Virus record (IMG/VR): IMGVR_UViG_3300046371_000190
Span: 1-34,611 of that record
DNA length: 34,611 bases
Source of the DNA: a virus
Reading direction: 5' to 3' (one strand)
The notes beneath the pieces were generated by a model. It saw only the letters and a list, made by a program, of their open reading frames with translations, had not been told where the DNA came from and did not search any database. The position numbers and the translations under genes were made by a program. Shown here piece by piece: positions 13,084-21,429 of the stretch (position 1 is the stretch's first letter; every line of letters begins with the position of its first letter).

Positions 13084-15423
13084 ATGGCAGATACGACAAC
13101 AACGGCATATGGCTTAACGAAGCCAGAGGTAGGCGCGTCAGAGGATACGTGGGGAACGAAGATCAACACAGATTTCGATAGCCTCGACACGATCATCAAC
13201 GCGATCGGCGGTAAAACCGCTGCCGGAACACTGTCGTATGCAGATAGCGCGAAGCTGGTGACGACGTCGGGCGGGGTGACAGTCACCGGCTTAACGACAA
13301 CGACTGATCTAACAGCCACAGGCACGACAACCTTAGCTGGCGCAAGTACATCAGCGGATATTACGTTTGGCGACAACGACAAAGCCATTTTTGGAAATTC
13401 GTCAGATTTACAGATTTATCATGATGGGTCTAATAGTTTTATTAAGGATTCTGGCACTGGTAACTTACTTATACAGAGTGACGCAAATACTGGCTTTCAA
13501 AATGCCTCTGGAACTGAGTGGAAAGTAGAGGCTCTTACAGATGGAGCCGTAAATATTTACTACAATGGTTCTCAGAAATTCGCCACCACCAGCACAGGTG
13601 TAGACATCACTGGGGTTTTGTCCAGCGATGGGCTGACTGTTCAAGCGACAGGCGCAAACTATCCTTTAATTGAACACAGCAGTGGTAACAGAATACAGCT
13701 TCAACCAAGCTACAACTATTATAACTCTTTCCAACATACATTTAAGAATTTAGATGGTTCTGCAAATACGCTTACAGTAGGTCAAACAGGCGACATCAGC
13801 TTTTACGAGGACACAGGCTCCACGCCAAAGTTATTCTGGGATGCGAGTACTGAACGTCTTGGTATTGGTACAGCAAGCCCGAATACTACTTTAGATATTA
13901 CAACAGCATCAAATACTAATGGCTTTCTTTTAAATGTTATAGGTACAGCCCCTAACTATATGTTTGATGTCCGTGATGATGGTGCTTCTAAGTTTCGCAT
14001 CGATGCTAGCGGTAACTTGCTGGTGGGTAAGACCACTATAGCAACAGGTACAGCAGGTATTGCCTTACGATCTAATGGAGAGGTCAGAGGTACTGCTAAT
14101 GGCGATTATGCTGCTAGGTTTTCTAGGCTTTCATCGGAGGGTGCTATTGTCGGCTTTGAGAAAGATGGCGCTGCGGTGGGGAGTATTGCCTGTAATGGTG
14201 GTGCAATATCAATCGGCTCTGATGATGTAGGTGTGTATTTTGATGCATCATCAGACAGAATACTTCCTGTGAATGTGTCCACAAATAGTGTGCGTAATGA
14301 TGCTATTGATATTGGACAAGGCGCACACCGCTTTCGTGACCTCCACCTGTCAGGCTCTATCGAAATAGAAAACGGCACAGGCAATGTAGGCGTTGGTAAA
14401 CAGGCGTTAAACTCTAATACTAACAACAACAACACAGCGTTTGGGTATCGTGCTGCATATACTAACAGCTCTGGTTCAGCCAATACTGCCCTTGGAATGC
14501 AAGCACTCTATACTAACAGTTCTGGAGCTAACAACACCTCGGTTGGTATAAACTCTATGTATTTCAATGTTAGTGGCAGTAATAATACTGCAATAGGTAG
14601 GGATGCACTTCAATCAAACACCGCCAGCAACAACACTGCCATTGGGTATGAGGCGGGGTACACTAATAGTACGGGCGAGCGAAATGCTTATCTTGGGCGT
14701 CTTGCTGGATACTACAGCACAGGAACTTCCAACACTTTTGTAGGTGATGGTGCTGGTAATCAAATGCAATCTGGCAATAGAAACACCATCATCGGACGCT
14801 ACAACGGCAACGAAAACGGCCTAGACATCCGCACCTCAAGCAACAACATCGTGCTGTCGGATGGTGATGGTAATCCTAGAGGGTACTTTAATAGCCTTGG
14901 AAATTTTTATGTAAATAACCTTGATGGCAGTCTTACTGGATCAACTGGTGCAATACTGTACGCAAACGGTGGTGCAAATTACATTTGTAATCTTACAAGC
15001 ACTAATCAAATTCACACCTACAATAATAACAACACAACAGGCGCTGTTTACAAAATTGAGTTTCGCCAAAATAACGTTGCTGTTGGTCATATTGCAGCGG
15101 GTAGTTCCTCAACATCATACAACACTTCTTCAGATCACCGCCTGAAAGAAAACATAGTTGAACTGTCAGGTGCAACAGACCGCCTAAAGCAGCTAGAGCC
15201 AAAACGGTTCAACTTCATTGCAGATGCAGACACAACAGTGGACGGCTTCCTAGCACACGAAGTTCAAACAGTCGTACCAGAAGCTATCACAGGCACACAC
15301 AACGAAGTCGATGCAGATGGCAACCCTGTCTACCAAGGCATTGACCAAAGCAAGCTAGTGCCACTCTTGGTCGCTACAATCAAAGAACTAGAGGCACGGA
15401 TCACTGCCCTAGAAAACGCATAA
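13084..15423 (+). CDS. Tail fibre with C-terminal S74 intramolecular chaperone
   Basis: 779 residues behind AGGAG. The N-terminus ([16 protein letters not shown]-x-K-I-N) is the common podophage fibre-attachment segment. The shaft contains [13 protein letters not shown] and other short fibre repeats. Residues about 435-580 hold six or seven repeats of the N-N-T-A-x-G-x-x-A-x-Y-T-N-S type, like the heads of trimeric adhesins. The C-terminal ~97 residues are a peptidase S74 domain, with the S683-D-H-R-L-K688 dyad, cleaved off after trimer assembly. The DNA of the shaft is markedly AT-richer than its neighbours, as expected from exchange of host-range modules. Confidence 0.87.
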   Translation: MADTTTTAYGLTKPEVGASEDTWGTKINTDFDSLDTIINAIGGKTAAGTLSYADSAKLVTTSGGVTVTGLTTTTDLTATGTTTLAGASTSADITFGDNDKAIFGNSSDLQIYHDGSNSFIKDSGTGNLLIQSDANTGFQNASGTEWKVEALTDGAVNIYYNGSQKFATTSTGVDITGVLSSDGLTVQATGANYPLIEHSSGNRIQLQPSYNYYNSFQHTFKNLDGSANTLTVGQTGDISFYEDTGSTPKLFWDASTERLGIGTASPNTTLDITTASNTNGFLLNVIGTAPNYMFDVRDDGASKFRIDASGNLLVGKTTIATGTAGIALRSNGEVRGTANGDYAARFSRLSSEGAIVGFEKDGAAVGSIACNGGAISIGSDDVGVYFDASSDRILPVNVSTNSVRNDAIDIGQGAHRFRDLHLSGSIEIENGTGNVGVGKQALNSNTNNNNTAFGYRAAYTNSSGSANTALGMQALYTNSSGANNTSVGINSMYFNVSGSNNTAIGRDALQSNTASNNTAIGYEAGYTNSTGERNAYLGRLAGYYSTGTSNTFVGDGAGNQMQSGNRNTIIGRYNGNENGLDIRTSSNNIVLSDGDGNPRGYFNSLGNFYVNNLDGSLTGSTGAILYANGGANYICNLTSTNQIHTYNNNNTTGAVYKIEFRQNNVAVGHIAAGSSSTSYNTSSDHRLKENIVELSGATDRLKQLEPKRFNFIADADTTVDGFLAHEVQTVVPEAITGTHNEVDADGNPVYQGIDQSKLVPLLVATIKELEARITALENA

Positions 15424-15441
15424 TCGGAAAAGGAAAAAGCT

Positions 15442-15765
15442 ATGGCTATCACTTACACTTGGTCTATCTCCAACATGGAGCATGAAATATCAGACGGTGC
15501 TGTAATCACTGCACACTGGTATTGCTTAGGCACTGACGCAGATGGAAACTCTGCACGTTCTTATGGAACAACATCATACACACCAGACCCATCAGCAGCA
15601 GGGTTTATTCCTTACGCTGACTTGACTGAAACAATAGTATTGGGCTGGGTACACGGATCGGTGGATAAGGATGCCACTGAAGCTGCTATTGCTGCTAAGA
15701 TTGATGCAATAGCTAATCCAACCACTGCTGCGGGAATGCCTTGGGTATCTGAAGAAGCAGCATAA
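15442..15765 (+). CDS. Small fibre-associated protein (DUF7936-like)
   Basis: 107 residues behind AAAAGGAAAAAG. It has a beta-rich start (I-T-Y-T-W-S-I-S-N-M-E), H-W-Y-C-L-G-T-D-A-D-G and an Ala-rich helical end. The pattern recalls a small family found after fibre genes in cyanophages and other marine phages. It could be a fibre accessory or chaperone; the role is inferred from position only. Codon use is AT-rich like the fibre shaft, suggesting it travels with it. Confidence 0.6.
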   Translation: MAITYTWSISNMEHEISDGAVITAHWYCLGTDADGNSARSYGTTSYTPDPSAAGFIPYADLTETIVLGWVHGSVDKDATEAAIAAKIDAIANPTTAAGMPWVSEEAA

Positions 15766-15782
15766 CCTGAAAGGAGATCAAC

Positions 15783-15989
15783 GTGACTGAAGACAAAAAG
15801 GTCATTACGATTGACGATGTAGAATACACTGAAGATCAACTGAGCGACACTGCAAAGATGTGCATAAATCACATCAATTCGCTAGACCAGAAGATCGGAT
15901 CTGCGCAGTTTAACTTGGTGCAGCTTCAGATGGGCAGGCAGGGCTTCATGGCCGAGCTGAAAGCCGCCCTTGAGCCTGACGCGGAATAG
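15783..15989 (+). CDS. DUF6447-like small helical protein
   Basis: 68 residues from a GTG with a strong AAGGAGATCA site. The pattern I-T-I-D-D-V-E-Y-T-E-D-Q-L-S-D-x-A-K, then I-N-H-I-N-S-L-D-Q-K-I-G-S-A-Q-F-N-L-V-Q-L-Q matches the DUF6447 family of marine phages. It is an acidic, mainly helical protein with coiled-coil character. It closes the fibre cassette just before a terminator. Function is unknown. Confidence 0.7.
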   Translation: MTEDKKVITIDDVEYTEDQLSDTAKMCINHINSLDQKIGSAQFNLVQLQMGRQGFMAELKAALEPDAE

Positions 15990-16014
15990 ACGCGCAGCAT
16001 AACGAAAACGCTAG

Positions 16015-16037
16015 GGGCAGCAAAACGCTGCCCTTTT
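16015..16037 (+). terminator. Rho-independent terminator at the end of the fibre cassette
   Basis: GGGCAGC (16015-16021), a 5-nt AAAAC loop, GCTGCCC (16027-16033), then TTTT (16034-16037). Compact stem plus T-run is the standard form. It lies about 25 bases after the DUF6447-like stop and overlaps the -35 of the next promoter by two bases. Confidence 0.82.
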
Positions 16038-16064
16038 GCGCATCAAATGGTCATGTGTTACACT
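16036..16064 (+). promoter_or_regulatory. Sigma70-type promoter of the second morphogenesis operon
   Basis: TTGCGC (16036-16041), 17-bp spacer, TACACT (16059-16064), predicted start near 16071 and ATG at 16096. Directly follows a terminator, so the downstream genes can be regulated apart from the fibre cassette. Confidence 0.55.
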
Positions 16065-16095
16065 GCGGCAAGCGCGCAACACCAACGAGGCAACG

Positions 16096-17577
16096 ATGGC
16101 CCTGATTAGATTAGACGTACCCGCTGGGGTTTACCGCAACGGCACCGACTTGCAGAGCATGGGTCGCTGGCGCGATGCCAGCCTGATACGTTGGATCGAC
16201 GGCACGATGCAGCCGGTCAAGGGTTGGCGTAAGAGATCTGACACGGCAACCGCTGCGATCACGCGCGGCATGACAACGTGGATCGACAACAGCAGCGACC
16301 GCTGGATTGCTGCCGGCACATATAACAAGCTTTACGTCTACAACAGCGCGGGCAACCAATTTGACATCACGCCGAGCGGCCTGACCGCTGGTCGCGAAGA
16401 CGCCATAGCGTTTACTGGATACGGCGGCGGCTTATTTGGCAGCTACGCATACGGCGTTGCGCGGCCAGACACTGTACGCATCCAGCCAGCGACTGCTTGG
16501 GCGTTGCAGCCGTGGGGCGAATACTTGCTGGCCAATAACGAAGACGACGGCAAGGTTTACGAATGGCAGCTTAACACCGGCACGATTGCTGCGCAGGTCG
16601 CCAACGCGCCAGTTAATAACCGCAGCATTGTTGTCACGGCAGAGCGCTTTTTGATGTGCCTCGGCGCAGGCGGCAATCCACGCCTTGTTCAGTGGTCTGA
16701 CCGCGAAGACAACACGACTTGGACGCCTGCCGCGACAAACGAGGCTGGCGATCTTGAGCTGCAGACGAGCGGGCAGATTATGGCTGGCGTGAATGTTCGC
16801 GGGCAGACGCTTATCCTGACAACGACAGACGCGCATGTGGCCAACTATATCGGACCGCCATATGTGTACGGCATTGAGCGCGTTGGCGCAGCCTGCGGGC
16901 TTGCGGCTAATCTTGCATATGCCAAGGTTGACGCTGGGTGCTTCTGGATGGGCGTGCATGCGTTTTACGCCTACACCGGCGGCGGCGTGCAGGAGATCCA
17001 GAGTGACGTGTCTGACTACGTGTTTAACGACATCAACCGCGCGCAAATCAGCAAGGCGTTTGCCATGTCAAATGGCGACTTTGGCGAGATATGGTGGTTC
17101 TACCCGTCCAGCTCATCAAACGAAAACAACAGATACGCCGTGTATAATTACGTTGAGAATACGTGGTCTATTGGCGAGCTGGCGCGCACGGCAGGATCTG
17201 ACTCCGGCACATTCAGGCAGCCGATGATGTTTGATCCGTCAGACAAGAAGATATACGAGCATGAGATCGGCTTCGAGTATGGCGGTTTGACGCCGTTCGC
17301 GGAAACCGGCCCGATTATGCTTGGCACCGGCGATAACGTGATTAGCGTGACGGAGATGATCCCAGACGAAAAAACGCAAGGCGATGTCAGCGCTACGTTT
17401 AAGACGCGTTTCTATCCAAACGGCACCGAGAGATCATACGGGCCGTTTAGCATGGCCAACCCAACCAGCATGCGCTTCACTGGCCGTCAGGTGCGGATGC
17501 GCGTTGACGGGGCAAGGCTTGCCGACTGGCGCGTTGGCATAAACCGACTGGACACTGTTGCGGGTGGACGTAGATGA
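16096..17577 (+). CDS. P22 gp10-like tail/packaged-DNA stabilisation protein
   Basis: 493 residues from the ATG at 16096 behind GAGG; the frame open from 16036 covers the promoter. The N-terminus V-P-A-G-V-Y-R-N-G-T-D-L-Q-S-M-G-R-W-R-D, G-W-R-K-R, blade-like W-x-x-x-S-D-R-W-I-A-A-G-T, and C-terminal T-F-K-T-R-F-Y-P-N-G-T-E-R-x-Y-G-P-F with R-Q-V-R-M-R-V are diagnostic of the family. The protein probably forms a beta-propeller tail hub that plugs the channel and keeps DNA in the head. Its stop overlaps the next start by four bases. Confidence 0.82.
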   Translation: MALIRLDVPAGVYRNGTDLQSMGRWRDASLIRWIDGTMQPVKGWRKRSDTATAAITRGMTTWIDNSSDRWIAAGTYNKLYVYNSAGNQFDITPSGLTAGREDAIAFTGYGGGLFGSYAYGVARPDTVRIQPATAWALQPWGEYLLANNEDDGKVYEWQLNTGTIAAQVANAPVNNRSIVVTAERFLMCLGAGGNPRLVQWSDREDNTTWTPAATNEAGDLELQTSGQIMAGVNVRGQTLILTTTDAHVANYIGPPYVYGIERVGAACGLAANLAYAKVDAGCFWMGVHAFYAYTGGGVQEIQSDVSDYVFNDINRAQISKAFAMSNGDFGEIWWFYPSSSSNENNRYAVYNYVENTWSIGELARTAGSDSGTFRQPMMFDPSDKKIYEHEIGFEYGGLTPFAETGPIMLGTGDNVISVTEMIPDEKTQGDVSATFKTRFYPNGTERSYGPFSMANPTSMRFTGRQVRMRVDGARLADWRVGINRLDTVAGGRR

Positions 17578-18236
17578 CGCAGCAGTACCGCGCACCAGAG
17601 CCGCAGGGCGATGACTGGAAGTCATGGGCGCGGCGCATGATGCTCTATCTTGGTCAGACGCGATCACCGCTTGTGCAGCAGACGGGCGGCGAAAGCGCAG
17701 CAGAAGATGGCGTGCTGATGTGGGATCGCACAAACTTGTATCCTGTTGTCAGCAAAAACGGCGAGTGGCGGCAAGTTGTGCTGGAAGATGGCCACGCTGA
17801 TTTCATCCTGACGTCAGACGTCACGCCTGTTGCCGCCAACACGGCGTACAAGCTCACATATGACGCGCCCACAGGCAATGACGGCATCACGCAAGGCACG
17901 CCAGCGTCGCGCATCGTGTTCGAGGAGGCGGGCCAATATGTTGTATCGTTCTCGGCGCAAATATCATCAACGTCAGCCAGCACTGTTCACTTCTATTTCT
18001 GGCCAAGCGTCAACGGCACAAACGTGGCAGACAGCGGCATGACCACTGCGCTGCACCAGAATAACGCCACGCTGATCACGTCGCGCACGCAGATATTCAC
18101 TGTTGCGGCGAATGACTACTTGGAAGTGAATTACATGATCGACAGCACAAGCGGCTTTCTGAATTACACCGCAGCGTCTTCGCCGGTGCCAGCGATACCC
18201 GCGTCAACCTTAGCAATTACGAGGCTTCATGGATAA
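17574..18236 (+). CDS. Virion/tail protein with C1q-like jelly-roll C-terminus
   Basis: 220 residues. The first ~80 residues are a helical start with Trp (D-D-W-K-S-W-A-R-R-M-M-L-Y) and a short beta section. Residues about 85-215 are a run of beta strands with A-G-Q-Y-V-V-S-F-S-A-Q-I-S-S and H-F-Y-F-W-P-S-V-N-G-T-N-V-A-D-S, like the C1q/TNF-type jelly rolls on phage tails. It may form a tip or collar protein binding a surface sugar. Recognition is structural and by pattern, not by a known family name. Confidence 0.6.
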   Translation: MTQQYRAPEPQGDDWKSWARRMMLYLGQTRSPLVQQTGGESAAEDGVLMWDRTNLYPVVSKNGEWRQVVLEDGHADFILTSDVTPVAANTAYKLTYDAPTGNDGITQGTPASRIVFEEAGQYVVSFSAQISSTSASTVHFYFWPSVNGTNVADSGMTTALHQNNATLITSRTQIFTVAANDYLEVNYMIDSTSGFLNYTAASSPVPAIPASTLAITRLHG

Positions 18237-18591
18237 AGAGCTGGAGAGATGCCGTGACTGGATTGAGGCTGCCTTGGAGTATTCCGGCGGCACGCATGAC
18301 TTCATCGACGTGGCCGAAGGTATATACAAGGGAACGATGCAGCTCTGGCCCACGCCGAGGGGGTGCATAGTGACCGAAATAGTGGTATATCCGAGAAAGA
18401 AAGTTTTAAACGTGTTTCTTGGCGGCGGCGAGTTGGATCAGATTTTAGAAATGCATGAAGATGTGATAGCATGGGCAAAAGCGCAAGGATGCTCTGCGTT
18501 GACCATGACGGGCCGGTTTGGCTGGAAGAAACCACTGAAGGCGCATGGCTGGGTGCCACTGCACGCCTCATATGTGAAGGAGTTTGAATAA
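18229..18591 (+). CDS. Conserved 120-residue protein, weakly GNAT-like
   Basis: Starts inside the preceding gene. It has an acidic helix (D-W-I-E-A-A-L-E-Y-S-G-G-T-H-D-F), then Q-L-W-P-T-P-R-G-C-I-V-T-E-I-V-V-Y-P-R-K-K-V-L-N-V-F-L and a later C-S-A-L-T-M-T-G-R-x-G-W-x-K-P-L-x-x-H-G-W-V-P. The two beta strands followed by a Gly-rich turn resemble half of an acetyltransferase fold, as in T7 gp13-type proteins needed for internal-core assembly. The match is weak, so the role is only suggested. The stop overlaps the next ATG, coupling it to the ejection-protein genes. Confidence 0.5.
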   Translation: MDKELERCRDWIEAALEYSGGTHDFIDVAEGIYKGTMQLWPTPRGCIVTEIVVYPRKKVLNVFLGGGELDQILEMHEDVIAWAKAQGCSALTMTGRFGWKKPLKAHGWVPLHASYVKEFE

Positions 18592-20093
18592 TGGCAGGCG
18601 GCAAAGGCGGGTCAACAACGTCATCAGTTACGATCCCAGAATACATTGAAGAGGCTGCGCGCCGTAACTTGGCAAAGGCCGAAGGCATTAGCCAGATTGG
18701 ATACGTTCCATATTACGGGCCAGATGTTGCCGCGTTTACGCCGTTCCAGCAGGCGGGCTTCCAGCAGACCGCTGACGTTGCATCCGCGTTTGGCTTGGGG
18801 CCGCAGATGTCTCAGGCAGACGTCATGGGCGGCATGGCCCCGCCAACGCAATATGCGGGCGGCGTGTCTGGCTACAGCGCCGCGCCAATGTACGAGCAAT
18901 CTGTTGCCGAGCTTGCGGCGAGACGACCAGCGCAGAAAGAGTTTATCGACAGCTTCTTCATTGATCCCGTGACCGGCCAAGTCGGATCACGCGTCCAGCA
19001 GCCTGTTGACTATGGCCAATATATGACAGGTGCGCAGGAGCGTGAGCGTCAGCGCGAAAACGAGCTGGCGATTGCGCAGGCTCAAGCAATGGCGGGGCCG
19101 CAAAACGTATCTTACGAGATGACTAGCTTTGCCGCTAACCCAAATTTGGCCGTCCAGCCTAATGACCAGATATTCAATATCGCGCCGCCAGAGGTTCAGA
19201 TTGCGCAGCAAATCGTGGCAACCGACCCAACTAACCCACAATACGATGAAGCCTTCCAAACTGTTTACGATTATCAGGCCGCGCAAGCAGCGCAAGACCC
19301 GACAGGCCAATCAACTGGCTACGGGATAACGCCGGAGATGGTTGACGCAGCGGGTGCTGCGGCATATTTGCCGCCATCAAATGTGCAGGCTTCCACGATG
19401 ATTACAGATCCCGCCGAAGGGATAACCGACACAAGTGAAGCGTCAACTGTCCAGCAGGTAGTGGACGACATCCAAGAAGGCGTAACTGGCATTGCGGCGA
19501 ATACATTGCTTGGCCAGATATTGCTTGATGACACTTATCAGGTTGGCGGTGTAAATAACCCGATTGAAACCCCGACCGTCACGGAGATGCAGGAGGCCGC
19601 GCCATCTGGGATGATTTATAGCACGTCAACCGGCGGTTACGAGCGGCCAGACGATGTAAGCGCAGCCCCGACGCAGTATGTCATGACGCCAAGCGGCGAC
19701 TTGGTTCCATCTGCGGCCTCAACCGCTCCACCCGCACGTCCAACATCTAGCGACAGCGGTGACAGCGGAGGCGGCGGTGGCGGCGGTGGTGGATGCGTGG
19801 TTGCGACCCACGCTGTAAACTCTGGTGCGTTTACGCCTCGCATGAAGCGCGAGGCCGTTGTTTGGTGTATGGATAAGCTGCACGGCAAGTGGTGGGGCGA
19901 GGCCATACGCAGAGGTTATCGGCATCTTGGCAGCAAGAAGATTGCGGAAGGCAAGGCCCACAACCATTATTCAGAGTTTAGGGATTACATTGACTTCGCA
20001 AGAGGCAAGAAACGCACAATCATGGGTGGCATACATTTTGCCGCCCGCACGGCCCAATTCTTTGTGGTCGGCTTAGTTAGAAGGAGCGCATAA
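18591..20093 (+). CDS. Virion/ejection protein with Gly9-Cys hinge and basic C-terminal domain
   Basis: 500 residues. The first ~390 are low-complexity, Ala/Gln/Pro-rich, with few cysteines. Nine glycines (393-401) lead to C402-V-V-A-T-H-A-V, a CFI-box-like motif, and a ~100-residue conserved basic domain (R-E-A-V-V-W-C-M-D-K-L-H-G-K-W-W-G-E-A-I-R-R-G-Y) ending in a hydrophobic segment (I-H-F-A-A-R-T-A-Q-F-F-V-V-G-L-V). Such a modular chain is typical of internal or tail-needle-like proteins ejected into the host envelope. The basic domain is conserved in roseobacter-type podophages as I remember it, with no known function. Confidence 0.6.
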   Translation: MAGGKGGSTTSSVTIPEYIEEAARRNLAKAEGISQIGYVPYYGPDVAAFTPFQQAGFQQTADVASAFGLGPQMSQADVMGGMAPPTQYAGGVSGYSAAPMYEQSVAELAARRPAQKEFIDSFFIDPVTGQVGSRVQQPVDYGQYMTGAQERERQRENELAIAQAQAMAGPQNVSYEMTSFAANPNLAVQPNDQIFNIAPPEVQIAQQIVATDPTNPQYDEAFQTVYDYQAAQAAQDPTGQSTGYGITPEMVDAAGAAAYLPPSNVQASTMITDPAEGITDTSEASTVQQVVDDIQEGVTGIAANTLLGQILLDDTYQVGGVNNPIETPTVTEMQEAAPSGMIYSTSTGGYERPDDVSAAPTQYVMTPSGDLVPSAASTAPPARPTSSDSGDSGGGGGGGGGCVVATHAVNSGAFTPRMKREAVVWCMDKLHGKWWGEAIRRGYRHLGSKKIAEGKAHNHYSEFRDYIDFARGKKRTIMGGIHFAARTAQFFVVGLVRRSA

Positions 20094-20094
20094 G

Positions 20095-21426
20095 ATGGCT
20101 GGACAAGGTGCAAAGGGCGGCGGTCAGGTCGCAATGCCAGCAGCGCAGGCGATGGGCGGCCCGCCGATGCCAAGCGCCGGAATGCGTGGCAGTTCAATTA
20201 GCAACGTGCCAGCGATACCGGTGATGGATCCATATCGCAGAAGACCCCTGCAGGGCGCAGGATCGAACGGCTATCGCGGGCCGACGCAGATGGGGCCACA
20301 GGCGGCGCTCGGCGGGCCAAGCATTGTAATGCCAAACGGCATGTCGTCCGGCGATGTAAACATGGGGGGCAATGTTGGCGTCGCTACCGGCCCGATTGAC
20401 ACGGGGCTTGGCACTCTTGGCCCGCAGCAGCCTTACAGCATGTCAGATATTTACCAAGGGCCGCCTTTGGATCAAGGGCCAAACGAGCTTACCGCCATGC
20501 TGCCTCCAAGCGGCCCGACCATGCGGCCAAATCCAAACTTGCCAAACCAAGGCTTGCCAATGCCATCTGGCGGCCTCAAGGGCGGCATATTCGGCCAGCA
20601 GCCACGCCCCATGCCGCAGCCAAGCCAAGCGCAATACGCGCCGCTCGCGCCGCAGGGCCAGTTTAACGTAAATCAGGCAGCGGCTGGCGCATTGCAGCAG
20701 GCAATGGGCGCGACGCAGCAGGGTCTGGGCTTCACGCCTATGGGCATACGCCCGACCGCCTACCGGCCATCGCAGATCGCAGGCACAAGCCTCGCGCCAT
20801 ACACCAACCCGTATGAAAGCCAAGTCGTGCAGCAGACGATGCGTGACATTGGCACCGCGCAGGAGCAGGCGCTAAATCTGCAAGGCGCGCAGGCGCAGCG
20901 TGCAGGCGCGTTCGGCGGCTCACGCCAAGGCATTGCCGAGGCAGAGACGCGGCTTGGCTACGGGCAGCAGGCGCTAGACGCCGCGTCAAGGCTGCGCCAG
21001 CAGGGCTACCAGACTGCACTTGGCCTCGCCGGTCAGGATGTTGGCGCTCAGACGGCGGCGTCGCAATTCGCGGCGCAGCAGCAGGCATCAGCTCAGGCGC
21101 AAAACTTGGCGGCGCAGCAGGCTGCAATGGGAACGCGTTTGGGTGCAGCTCAGCAGCTTGCGGGGCTTGGCCAGCAGGCATTCGGCACAGGGCAGGCGAT
21201 CCAGCAGCAGCAGATGCAGCAGGGTCTACTGCAGCAGATGTTGCAGCAGTCGCTCATCGACGCGGCCAAGGCGCAATATGCTGGCTACACCGGCGCGCCT
21301 TCAGCAGCGCTCGCAGCGCCATTGGCGGCGCTTGGGGCTACGCCAGATCAGTCAACGACAACGCAGTCAATGCAACCAGGATTGTTCAACTATCTGCAGC
21401 TTGGCGCAAGCATGTTTCCGAGGTAG
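20095..21426 (+). CDS. Ala/Gln-rich internal virion (ejection) protein
   Basis: 443 residues behind AAGGAG. The first half is Gly/Pro/Met-rich and probably disordered. Residues about 235-420 are a long helical stretch of Ala and Gln with coiled-coil character (T-A-Q-E-Q-A-L-N-L-Q-G-A-Q-A-Q-R-A-G-A-F-G-G-S-R-Q-G), including G-G-S-R-Q-G, a motif also seen in related ejection proteins. It probably helps form the ejectosome with its neighbours. No enzyme motif is seen. Confidence 0.65.
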   Translation: MAGQGAKGGGQVAMPAAQAMGGPPMPSAGMRGSSISNVPAIPVMDPYRRRPLQGAGSNGYRGPTQMGPQAALGGPSIVMPNGMSSGDVNMGGNVGVATGPIDTGLGTLGPQQPYSMSDIYQGPPLDQGPNELTAMLPPSGPTMRPNPNLPNQGLPMPSGGLKGGIFGQQPRPMPQPSQAQYAPLAPQGQFNVNQAAAGALQQAMGATQQGLGFTPMGIRPTAYRPSQIAGTSLAPYTNPYESQVVQQTMRDIGTAQEQALNLQGAQAQRAGAFGGSRQGIAEAETRLGYGQQALDAASRLRQQGYQTALGLAGQDVGAQTAASQFAAQQQASAQAQNLAAQQAAMGTRLGAAQQLAGLGQQAFGTGQAIQQQQMQQGLLQQMLQQSLIDAAKAQYAGYTGAPSAALAAPLAALGATPDQSTTTQSMQPGLFNYLQLGASMFPR

Positions 21427-21429
21427 CAG

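Noticed and set aside
16036-16095. Upstream extension of the gp10-like gene
   Set aside because: The in-frame extension covers the promoter and has no ribosome site; the ATG at 16096 has GAGG and matches the family start.
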